In this document: piece by piece, positions 22,956 through 30,301 of the stretch
Position numbering within the stretch: position 1 is the first letter of the stretch
How the letters are laid out: each line of letters opens with the position of its first letter
From: Alistipes sp.
GTDB taxonomy: Bacteria; Bacteroidota; Bacteroidia; Bacteroidales; Rikenellaceae
Assembly (NCBI GenBank): GCA_017631285.1
Contig: JAGBTO010000043.1
Coordinates: forward strand, 1-44,864
DNA length: 44,864 nucleotides
Direction: 5' to 3'
The notes under the pieces: model-generated
What the model was told of the DNA's origin: nothing
Seen by the model: the letters and a program-made list of their open reading frames with translations, nothing else
Databases searched by the model: none
Translations under genes and position numbers: made by a program

Positions 22956-25769
22956 TTATTTAATTGTAGCATTGAGCGATAAGCCAAAGAAGAAAGCACG
23001 GTCGTTACGGCGTGTAAACGAGCCTGGCGTCTTTGTGCTCTCCCACAAAGGAGTGCTACGGAAAGCATTGTTCGCATAGAACGAGATGCGCAAGAAATCC
23101 TTAATCTCCTTTGTTACGTTTATATTCATACACAATACAGGTGACATGTAGCTGTCGCGAGTGTTACGACGCTGGTCGAGGTCCTTTGTAACGTCAAGAA
23201 CCTTGAACTCATCCATTTCGCTCATTTCATCGAAAACAGGGTACATGTTACCATTCTCAACTGAGATGTAGTAAGCTGGAGCCTCGTCATTCTCATACTT
23301 CATCCATGAGCTCTCTCTCCAAATTACGTTGGCAGTAGCCGAGATTACAAAGCCGATGCTTGGAATGTTGTGTACAGCCTTCAAGTTGGTTGATAGGCTC
23401 TCGTAGAATGAGCTGATGCGGCTATCGAATACACCCATGTGGTTGTAGTAGTTACCTGAGTTAGCACGCTTGAATGAGTAGCCATTGTTCCAGCTCTCGG
23501 TACGGCTCCACACACCATCCAAGATGAAACGAGTGCGGATAGCGTCAATACGACCGAAGTCGATAGATGCTTCAAGACCACGAGTCTCGTAAGAAGCGTT
23601 GTTGGTTGGCTTAACGTAAGAGAGCAAAGCCTTCTTGCGAGACTTCTCCTTAAGTGTAGGCAATGAACCGTCGGCAGGGTATGACACGGCGTCGTAAGTC
23701 ACCATATCTACGCTTTGGAATGAATCCACAGTGGTGCTGTACATATAGCCGTTGTCGCTGCTGTCGTTGAAGGCAGTCACCTGACCAGTCACCTGACCAA
23801 TCTTGAAATCAACACCCAACTCATACTTCTGAGTTGTAGCCATCTTCAGGTCGCTGTTCTTAGTGTCGAAGGCGTGAGTTGTTACAACTTGGAACTTCTG
23901 AGCATCAGTAGCTTTGCTTGAAGTTGTGTTGTTGAAGTTCAAAAGGTCGAAATAAGCCTCCTGAGGGTTCAACATCTCGAGTGTAGGTGTCTTGGCTGTG
24001 ATACCATAACCTCCTCGTATTGAGAAGTGCTCAGGAATAATATCAAAAGAGATGTTTACACGAGGCGCGAGGACATCATCGAACCCGAAAATTTTATCGT
24101 AACGCACACCCGCAACGATATTAAGGTTGCGGTTACCCATACGCCAGTTGAATGACTCCTCGGCGAAGAGTCCCAATGTGTTCATGAATGGAATGTCGTC
24201 ATAAGAGCGCTCACGCTGTGACGATAAATTGTCCGAAGCAGTACGCATAGGTGTGCCACCAAAAATCTTTCCCTCGCCCACGTTGCCTTCGTTGCGGAAG
24301 TCGGCTCCAAGTTTGATATAGTGTGAAGTACTACCTGCAGAACCGGCAAAGTTGGCAATAATCTGAGCATAGGTGTTCAACTCCTTGCCTCGAATGCTGT
24401 AATCGTACATGTAGGTGTTAGGTGTGCGCAAGGCATACTCTCCGTCAGGATTTGTTATAATTGTACCATCGTCCAATTTAACCTGTCCACCTGGAGCACT
24501 TGTTGTAATGGTTCCGTTGGTTTTTGATGTAGAGAACGAAGCCTCGGCATTTAACGCCTCGTCTTCAAAGTAGCTGTCCTTGTCAGTGTAAGTGAATGAC
24601 GCCGCATACTTGATGTTGTTAAACCAACCCTTGTTGAATGAGAGCGTACCCTTGGTGTTCAAACGTACGCGGTTCTCCTTCTGCAAAGCGTAGCGGTGGT
24701 CGTTTTCATCACCTGGCGTAGGCTTTGCCTTGTCGCGGTAGATACCCATTGAAAGTGTTGAGTTGGTGTACCACTTGCCTATATTGTTGGTGTAACCCAC
24801 CTGTGCATTCGTACGCTCATAGTGCGAATAGCCCTCGGTTGGTTTGTATTGCGAATACGAGTAGTCGGCACTATAATTCATAGCACCAGCTTTGCTGCCT
24901 GCAGTTCCCAGGTGCACTCCGTGATTGGCCGAAACCTGATAGAGGTTTGGATTCATCGTCAGCTTCACATTCAGAGGTGAACGTCCAGCCTTTGAATTTA
25001 CGATTACTGCTCCTGATGTAATATCGCCGTATTCAACAGATGCGATACCGCGAATTACCTCTACCGATTCTATGTTGTCAGTAGAAATCTGTCGCATATC
25101 AATACCCGAGGTTGGAGTTGCCATAGCAGCTGCACCTGGAGCGCCTGATGCTGCGAAAGGCATCTTGCCAGCACCGAGTGATTGAAGGTTGGCGTTGTTA
25201 GACATTGGCGATCCATCCATGATGATTGCTGTACCAAGGCTCGAACCGCCACGTATAGCAAAACTTGAGGCTTGACTCAAAGTAAGCGTGCGAGTATCAG
25301 GTGTCGAGGCTCCAGGCAATAGACTCATTACATCGGCGAGTGATGAGGATTGGATGTGATCCATTGCTGTACGCGAGATGGTTGATGCCGTAGCGGCTCC
25401 TGCCTTACTAGCTTTAGCCGTTACTACAACATCCTCAACTTTAAAGTTGGCTGGAGTCATCTCAAATGTAATAGAGTTCTCGCCATCCTTCAAGGTGATA
25501 GTTTGTTCTAAATTTTCAAAACCGAGGAATGAGATTTGGATTTTATGCTCACCAGCGGTAATCTTCTTAATCTGAAAATCTCCCTCAGCATTAGTCACAG
25601 CCTGCAATCCTGTTTCGGGAAAGTGAACAAGAGCATAGGCCACTGCGTGCTTTGTGTCGGCAGATAAAACTTTACCCGCCAGCGACGCTTTCTGCTGTGC
25701 AAATGACAACATAGAGGTACACAATATAACCCCCAGCGTCATAAGACAGAGTCTTGTGATGTTTTTCAT
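22956..25769 (-). CDS. TonB-dependent outer-membrane receptor with CarboxypepD_reg-like N-terminal domain
   Basis: A 937-residue receptor importing a ligand across the outer membrane with energy from TonB-ExbB-ExbD. A signal peptide covers about 1-25 (ending SFAQ). A carboxypeptidase-regulatory-like domain follows at about 28-110 (GKVLSADTKHAVAYALVHF). The plug (about 112-260) carries VEDVVVTA, the likely TonB box, then FAIRGGSSLGTAIIMDGSP and NIESVEVIRGIASVEYGD. A 22-strand barrel makes up the rest. There is no SusD partner; a DUF4876 lipoprotein follows instead. It opens a five-gene operon ending in two cysteine peptidases. The ligand is unknown; a peptide, haem-protein or metal complex would fit the context. 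Confidence 0.9.
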   Translation of the reverse strand: MKNITRLCLMTLGVILCTSMLSFAQQKASLAGKVLSADTKHAVAYALVHFPETGLQAVTNAEGDFQIKKITAGEHKIQISFLGFENLEQTITLKDGENSITFEMTPANFKVEDVVVTAKASKAGAATASTISRTAMDHIQSSSLADVMSLLPGASTPDTRTLTLSQASSFAIRGGSSLGTAIIMDGSPMSNNANLQSLGAGKMPFAASGAPGAAAMATPTSGIDMRQISTDNIESVEVIRGIASVEYGDITSGAVIVNSKAGRSPLNVKLTMNPNLYQVSANHGVHLGTAGSKAGAMNYSADYSYSQYKPTEGYSHYERTNAQVGYTNNIGKWYTNSTLSMGIYRDKAKPTPGDENDHRYALQKENRVRLNTKGTLSFNKGWFNNIKYAASFTYTDKDSYFEDEALNAEASFSTSKTNGTITTSAPGGQVKLDDGTIITNPDGEYALRTPNTYMYDYSIRGKELNTYAQIIANFAGSAGSTSHYIKLGADFRNEGNVGEGKIFGGTPMRTASDNLSSQRERSYDDIPFMNTLGLFAEESFNWRMGNRNLNIVAGVRYDKIFGFDDVLAPRVNISFDIIPEHFSIRGGYGITAKTPTLEMLNPQEAYFDLLNFNNTTSSKATDAQKFQVVTTHAFDTKNSDLKMATTQKYELGVDFKIGQVTGQVTAFNDSSDNGYMYSTTVDSFQSVDMVTYDAVSYPADGSLPTLKEKSRKKALLSYVKPTNNASYETRGLEASIDFGRIDAIRTRFILDGVWSRTESWNNGYSFKRANSGNYYNHMGVFDSRISSFYESLSTNLKAVHNIPSIGFVISATANVIWRESSWMKYENDEAPAYYISVENGNMYPVFDEMSEMDEFKVLDVTKDLDQRRNTRDSYMSPVLCMNINVTKEIKDFLRISFYANNAFRSTPLWESTKTPGSFTRRNDRAFFFGLSLNATIK

Positions 25770-25901
25770 AAAGTTAATATTTAAAGTTACAATTTTTTTG
25801 TTGATAGAGACATGCTTGACGATAGACGCAATAAACCATGGGGTTTCTCAAATTGAGGAAACTCATTGGAGCTACCAATGCATGAATATATCTAACCTAA
25901 C
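25770..25901 (-). promoter_or_regulatory. Structured 5' leader of the TonB-receptor operon
   Basis: About 130 nt lies between the predicted transcription start and the receptor ATG. The first bases read GGTTAGGTTAG (unstructured). Two adjacent hairpins follow: a 6-bp stem (25864-25869 with 25875-25880, 5-nt loop) and a stem with one bulge (25843-25849 with 25855-25862). The rest is A/T-rich. No known riboswitch class was recognised. Confidence 0.5.
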
Positions 25902-25907
25902 CGGATG

Positions 25908-25938
25908 CAAATATATTCAAATAATAGAATTTATACAA
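25908..25938 (-). promoter_or_regulatory. Promoter of the TonB-receptor/peptidase operon
   Basis: On the minus strand TTG (25936-25938) lies exactly 20 nt before TATATTTG (25908-25915), a near-ideal Bacteroidota promoter. Transcription is expected at about 25900-25903. Confidence 0.75.
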
Positions 25939-26004
25939 TAAAAAGGCATTTTTTTGCAGTCAAAAAACCTACTTGTGAAGATTGTGCTGGTCTAAATATT
26001 GAAT

Positions 26005-26024
26005 GATATATATTAATATATATC
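26005..26024. repeat. Perfect 20-bp A/T palindrome
   Basis: GATATATATT followed by its exact inverse AATATATATC, upstream of the TonB-receptor promoter and downstream of the sigma-factor gene. It is A/T only apart from the ends, so it could be a regulator site, part of a transcript end, or chance in A/T-rich DNA. Confidence 0.5.
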
Positions 26025-26062
26025 TTCAAACCACCTTGTAGGTGTGGAGGTTTGATGCTGGG

Positions 26063-26092
26063 TGCATAAAGATGCATAAATATGTATAGAGA
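26063..26092. repeat. Three 10-bp direct repeats after the sigma-factor gene
   Basis: TGCATAAAGA, TGCATAAATA and TGTATAGAGA follow one another without a gap, just beyond the sigma-factor stop codon. A 10-bp period puts the repeats on one DNA face, as in tandem operator sites. No binding protein is identified. Confidence 0.5.
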
Positions 26093-26095
26093 TGA

Positions 26096-26656
26096 TTATT
26101 TCTCGTCGCGACGAATTAAAAGGCACATTCGCTCGCGAGCACGATGAATCTGGGTCTTTACAGTTCCCATAGGAAGGTTTAGCTTTTCGGCAATCTCCTC
26201 ATAGGAATAATCCTCTAGAAAACGCATCGAAAACAGTTGTTGATATTGCTGCGGAAGGCAGTTGATGTAGTTTTCAATTTGGCTGCGTTGCTGGATATTT
26301 ATAAGGTTATCTTCGGGTGAAGGGCTGCTTGCTATGGGAATTGAAAATTTTTCATCAATCGAAAGGTCGTTCTGACGACGTCGTTCGAAGTCGATGTGGG
26401 TATTTCGAGCGATGGTGTAAATCCATTGCCCAAAGGTGTAATTGTCAGAATAGCGTTGCAGGTTGATATAAACCTTAATAAAAGTCTCTTGCAGTAGGTC
26501 TTCGGTATCTTCCAATGATGTTGAACGATGTAATAATAATCGACGAATAGCTTCGCTATAGCGGTTAAACAGGTATTCGAAGGCGATGTCATCGCCCTCT
26601 AATGCAAGCTGAACCAGCTGTTTGTCATCGGCTATTATGTAATCGGCTATTTCCAT
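26096..26656 (-). CDS. ECF-type RNA polymerase sigma factor
   Basis: A 186-residue sigma factor with region 2 at about 20-90 (AFEYLFNRYS, DLLQETFIKVY, FGQWIYTIARN) and region 4 at about 125-180 (LPQQYQQLFSMRFLEDYSYEEIAEKL, then a recognition helix in PMGTVKTQIHRAR). No anti-sigma gene is adjacent in the window. The ATG at 26656 is chosen because it gives a usual N-terminus and only a 10-nt overlap with the upstream glycosyltransferase; an ATG at 26695 is also possible. Targets are unknown. The TonB-receptor operon follows on the same strand but has its own housekeeping-type promoter. Confidence 0.88.
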   Translation of the reverse strand: MEIADYIIADDKQLVQLALEGDDIAFEYLFNRYSEAIRRLLLHRSTSLEDTEDLLQETFIKVYINLQRYSDNYTFGQWIYTIARNTHIDFERRRQNDLSIDEKFSIPIASSPSPEDNLINIQQRSQIENYINCLPQQYQQLFSMRFLEDYSYEEIAEKLNLPMGTVKTQIHRARERMCLLIRRDEK

Positions 26657-27807
26657 GCGGTTAAGTCCTTGCGGAGCATGATTATGCTCAGGCACGCCAT
26701 TAAAATTGGGTTAATAAGGTCGAAGATAAAGTACTTTAATGCAACGTTTCTCTCGCCTACACGATTGGCAATTGAACGTATGCGCAGGGTGACAACGAGA
26801 TAACGTATTAAAAGTAGGATTATGGTTGCAATCTTGAACTCTAATGGCATGAATATTAATGCAGTTAAAGCTGTAATGAATAACAGGGTTTGACTGCCTA
26901 AATCCCATTGAATAGATGAATGTATCCAATCTGGGTAGAAGCGCCATGTCTGTCCATAGTGACGCAAGCGTCCTAACCACCAACTTACACCTCCCCAAGG
27001 ATGCTCTATGGTAGCGCCTTTAGGAATCAACACAACGCTTACGTTGTTACGCTTGGCGATACGTTGAATGAAGAGGTCATCTTCGCCAATGTTCATGCTC
27101 AAATGAGTAAATCCTTTTGCACCAAAATAAAGGGTTTTTGTAAATCCTATATTGTGGCGTATTCCTCTGTATGTGTTGCGATTAACTGCTTGTGCAAGCC
27201 AGTATAGCGAGAGTTGCAGGTTTGACATTCTTATCAAATAGTTGCCTAAGCCCTTGCTCTGCTCAATGCCGGAATATCCTATTGTAATGTCGCCTCGCAT
27301 GAACGCCTTTCCCATCATCGCCAACCAGTGTTCTGATGCTGGTTTTGAGTTGGGCGTTGTGATGATTATGTGTTCATTGTGCGCCGATTTTATACCCAAA
27401 TTAATGGCCTGTTTAGTCGATATCGGGAATCGTGGGTTGAAGTCAAATTTTGTGATAGTGAGATTGGGATGTGATAGGCGCAATCTCATGAGTTCTTCAT
27501 AGAAGTCAGAGTCATTGCCGACATATACAATTACAACCTCAAATGTGGCTCCATATTGTTGTGCAAAAATATATGGCAGACGGTCTTCCAAGTAAGCATA
27601 ATCTTCTGAAAAGATGGGTATTACAATTGAGATTGGAGGCTCTTGCTCAAGCTTTTTTTTGCGTCGGGAATTGCGGTAGGAATTTATGCGTCCATAGATG
27701 ATTACGTGGTAGTAGAGTTGAACGCACAAAAGAATTATGATAACTCCGCCAAGAGCCAATCCTTGCCAGCCATAGTGGCTGATGATATGGTCGAAAAGTT
27801 GTGTCAT
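26647..27807 (-). CDS. Membrane-anchored GT2-like glycosyltransferase lacking the DxD motif
   Basis: A 386-residue protein with an N-terminal membrane helix (about 17-36), a GT-A-like domain beginning PPISIVIPIFSEDYAYLEDRL (about 57-77), and two or three C-terminal membrane helices (about 305-375). IGEDDLFIQRIAKR supplies the usual acceptor-side acidic motif, and GRLRHYGQTWRFYP is in the place of the QRxRW motif. Where family members have a metal-binding DxD (usually FTDADC), this protein has ITTPNSKPASEHW, with no acidic residue. It may be a degenerate or non-canonical transferase. It is cotranscribed with the sigma factor. Confidence 0.78.
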   Translation of the reverse strand: MTQLFDHIISHYGWQGLALGGVIIILLCVQLYYHVIIYGRINSYRNSRRKKKLEQEPPISIVIPIFSEDYAYLEDRLPYIFAQQYGATFEVVIVYVGNDSDFYEELMRLRLSHPNLTITKFDFNPRFPISTKQAINLGIKSAHNEHIIITTPNSKPASEHWLAMMGKAFMRGDITIGYSGIEQSKGLGNYLIRMSNLQLSLYWLAQAVNRNTYRGIRHNIGFTKTLYFGAKGFTHLSMNIGEDDLFIQRIAKRNNVSVVLIPKGATIEHPWGGVSWWLGRLRHYGQTWRFYPDWIHSSIQWDLGSQTLLFITALTALIFMPLEFKIATIILLLIRYLVVTLRIRSIANRVGERNVALKYFIFDLINPILMACLSIIMLRKDLTAWK

Positions 27808-27843
27808 TATAGTAGTGTCTGCAATTTTTTAATCAAAATTATG

Positions 27844-27851
27844 CAAAGATA
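27844..27851 (-). promoter_or_regulatory. -7 element before the glycosyltransferase/sigma operon
   Basis: TATCTTTG on the minus strand, 36 nt before the glycosyltransferase ATG. No clear TTG is present 19-21 nt upstream, so the promoter is weaker or activator-dependent. Confidence 0.5.
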
Positions 27852-27999
27852 CTCTTTTCGCAATAAATGGCATAGCGAAACCGAAAAAGATATTAACATT
27901 TTACTGCTAATTGTGCATGAAAACGAAGCAGTATGGGCGATAATTACTGCGGATGGATATATTTCGGGGTTAAAGATGGTTTTTTCATAGAAAAAATCG

Positions 28000-28007
28000 T
28001 AACTTTG
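28000..28007 (+). promoter_or_regulatory. -7 element of the tgt operon
   Basis: TAACTTTG matches TAnnTTTG and lies 46 nt before the tgt ATG. The upstream -33 element is poor (TGGT about 20 nt before). Confidence 0.55.
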
Positions 28008-28053
28008 TCCGAATTATGTGCCGATGTGTTTTGGTACATGTAAAAAGTAGGAT

Positions 28054-29184
28054 ATGAAATTCACATTACAACATAACGCTCCTGGGTCGAAGGCTCGTGC
28101 AGGAGAGATTACAACCGACCATGGTGTAATCCAAACCCCCATCTTTATGCCTGTGGGAACCGCTGCTGCGATGAAGGGTATTTTTCATCGTGATTTGAAG
28201 TCTGAGGCTCATGCTCAGATTATCTTGGCAAATACCTATCATCTCTATCTTCGTCCTGGAATGGATATAATCGAGCAAGCTGGAGGTGTGCATAAGTTTT
28301 CTACTTGGGATGGCCCTATGCTTACCGATAGCGGAGGCTTTCAGGTCTTTTCGCTCTCTGGATGCAGAAAGCTTAAAGAGGAGGGGTGTCACTTTCGCTC
28401 TCATATCGATGGCTCGAAGCATCTGTTCACCCCCGAGAGTGTGATTGATACCGAGCGTACCATTGGCGCCGATATTATGATGGCATTTGACGAGTGTCCT
28501 CCAGGTGATGCACCGCGTGATTATGCTGCCAAGTCGTTGGCTTTGACCGAGCGTTGGTTGGAGCGTTGCTTCAACCGTTATCATCAGACCCAGCCTAAGT
28601 ATGGTCACTATCAGTCGCTGTTCCCTATCGTTCAAGGTTGTTCATATCCTGATTTGCGAGCTCAGGCAGCCGAGAATGTTCAAAAGTACGATGCCGATGG
28701 TTATGCTATTGGAGGTTTGGCAGTGGGAGAACCTACCGATGTGATGTACTCGATGATTGAGGTTGTGAATGCTGTTTTGCCTGAGAATAAACCCCGATAT
28801 TTGATGGGTGTGGGTACTCCAATTAATATTTTGGAGGCTATAGACCGAGGTGTTGATATGTTTGATTGTGTGATGCCTACACGCAATGGCCGCAATGGTC
28901 AGATATTTACCTCGGAAGGAACGATTAATCTGCGCAATAAAAAGTGGGAAAATGACTTTTCGCCACTTGACCCCAATGGTGTTGCGTTTGTAGATAAACA
29001 ATATACCAAGGCTTATGTTCATCACCTTGTGGTTTGCAAGGAGATGATGGCAGCGCAGATTGCATCACTGCATAATGTTGCGTTCTACTTGTGGTTGGTG
29101 GGTGAGGCACGTAAGCATATCATTGCTGGCGATTATGCACAGTGGAAGAGTGTGATGGTTGAAAAACTTGGCAGAAGATTATAA
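28054..29184 (+). CDS. tgt: Queuine tRNA-ribosyltransferase (tRNA-guanine transglycosylase)
   Basis: A 376-residue cytoplasmic TIM-barrel enzyme exchanging guanine 34 of GUN-anticodon tRNAs for a queuosine precursor. Catalytic signatures are intact: TDSGGFQVFSL with Asp92, and the nucleophile Asp271 in FDCVMPTRNGRNG. The zinc site of the classical enzyme (CxCxxC plus His) is largely missing. Residues 308-316 read NGVAFVDKQ, and only the final His340 (in SLHN) remains; Cys328 is nearby but out of place. Length is normal. It heads a seven-gene run, and the next gene starts 4 nt after the stop. Confidence 0.95.
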   Translation: MKFTLQHNAPGSKARAGEITTDHGVIQTPIFMPVGTAAAMKGIFHRDLKSEAHAQIILANTYHLYLRPGMDIIEQAGGVHKFSTWDGPMLTDSGGFQVFSLSGCRKLKEEGCHFRSHIDGSKHLFTPESVIDTERTIGADIMMAFDECPPGDAPRDYAAKSLALTERWLERCFNRYHQTQPKYGHYQSLFPIVQGCSYPDLRAQAAENVQKYDADGYAIGGLAVGEPTDVMYSMIEVVNAVLPENKPRYLMGVGTPINILEAIDRGVDMFDCVMPTRNGRNGQIFTSEGTINLRNKKWENDFSPLDPNGVAFVDKQYTKAYVHHLVVCKEMMAAQIASLHNVAFYLWLVGEARKHIIAGDYAQWKSVMVEKLGRRL

Positions 29185-29188
29185 GAGT

Positions 29189-30301
29189 ATGAAAGCGAAG
29201 ATGAAAATATCATTTCCCGGATACAAGATTATCGACGGCTATATATTGCGTAAATTTCTTGGCACCTATCTATTCTCGATAGCGTTGATTACTGTCATTT
29301 TGGTGGTATTCGACTATGCTGAGCGAGTGGATAGCTTTACCGAGTCGCACGCTCCTTGGTCGGCCATTATCTTTGATTACTATCTAAATTATATTCCAGA
29401 GTTTATCACTCAATTTAGTGGCTTGTTTACATTTATCTCCGTCATATTCTTCACCTCGAAGATGGCATACCAAACCGAGATTATTGCAATCTTGTCGGGC
29501 GGTGTTAGCTTTAGGCGATTGATGTGGCCCTATTTCTTGGGTGCTTTTGCTATCATGATGCTTTCGCTTTCGTTGAATTTGTGGATTATTCCGCCTTCGC
29601 AGGTGAATTGTGTTAATTTCAAGCGTGCATACTTCCGAAAGTATAAAAATGAGCAGTACGATCGTCACATCTATCGACAGATTGCTCCAGGAGAGTATGT
29701 CTATGTGCGCGGCTTTGATAACGACAATTCGGCCGAGTATTTTACTCTCGAGCGCTACGAAGGAACTGAGATAAAGCAGACGCTGGAAGCATCTGGTATA
29801 ACAATTATCCCCGAAGAAAAGCGCTGGAAGGCCCAGCGTTATATTATTCGCACTATTGATGATAGTGGAAAAGAGACGTTCACTCAGTTGCGCGACCTTG
29901 ATACTGTCGTAAACCTCGACGTTCGTGAACTTGGGCGCGTGGCAGAGACTGTTAAGACAATGAAGATTGGTGAACTGAATGACTTCCTGCGCCAGCAACG
30001 CCAAAAGGGTTCAGATTCGATCAATGTCATCGAAGTGGCACAACATACGCGATTTTCATATCCTATGGCAACTTTCATACTTACTCTTATTGGAGTGTCG
30101 TTGTCGTCACGTAAGGTCAGAGGCGGTACTGGTTTGCATATCGGAATAGGTATTACACTCTGTTTCTCATATATCATGTTTAATCGAGTATTCGAGGAGT
30201 TTGCCAAGAGTGGTGCGTTGCCAGTGTGGTTGGCGGTGTGGATGCCTAATATAATATTTGCCATTATTGCAGTCTATCTATATCGTAAAGCTCCAAAATA
30301 A
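29189..30301 (+). CDS. LptF/LptG-family lipopolysaccharide export permease
   Basis: A 370-residue inner-membrane protein of the YjgP/YjgQ family. It has three N-terminal helices (about 19-42, 55-80 and 95-120), a periplasmic beta-jellyroll (about 130-260) and three C-terminal helices ending YLYRKAPK. The N-terminus IDGYILRKFLGTYLFSIA is typical of the coupling helix and TM1. With LptB it extracts lipopolysaccharide from the inner membrane and passes it to the Lpt bridge. The open frame extends back into tgt from a TTG, but the ATG at 29189 lies 4 nt after the tgt stop and is preferred. The stop overlaps the next ATG by one base. Confidence 0.9.
   Translation: MKAKMKISFPGYKIIDGYILRKFLGTYLFSIALITVILVVFDYAERVDSFTESHAPWSAIIFDYYLNYIPEFITQFSGLFTFISVIFFTSKMAYQTEIIAILSGGVSFRRLMWPYFLGAFAIMMLSLSLNLWIIPPSQVNCVNFKRAYFRKYKNEQYDRHIYRQIAPGEYVYVRGFDNDNSAEYFTLERYEGTEIKQTLEASGITIIPEEKRWKAQRYIIRTIDDSGKETFTQLRDLDTVVNLDVRELGRVAETVKTMKIGELNDFLRQQRQKGSDSINVIEVAQHTRFSYPMATFILTLIGVSLSSRKVRGGTGLHIGIGITLCFSYIMFNRVFEEFAKSGALPVWLAVWMPNIIFAIIAVYLYRKAPK

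Noticed and set aside
22956..25769. Receptor as SusC of a polysaccharide utilisation locus
   Set aside because: No SusD-like gene follows, no glycoside hydrolase is in the operon, and the partners are a DUF4876 lipoprotein and peptidases.
26031..26055. CAAACC/GGTTTG inverted repeat as a sigma-operon terminator
   Set aside because: No U tail follows on the minus strand, and the stem is interrupted.
28066..28635. 189-codon antisense frame inside tgt
   Set aside because: It is opposite a strongly conserved enzyme, and no domain or start signal is visible.
29384..30004. 206-codon antisense frame inside the permease gene
   Set aside because: It lies wholly opposite a well-supported LptF/G gene, lacks its own signals and has the residue mix of an antisense shadow.
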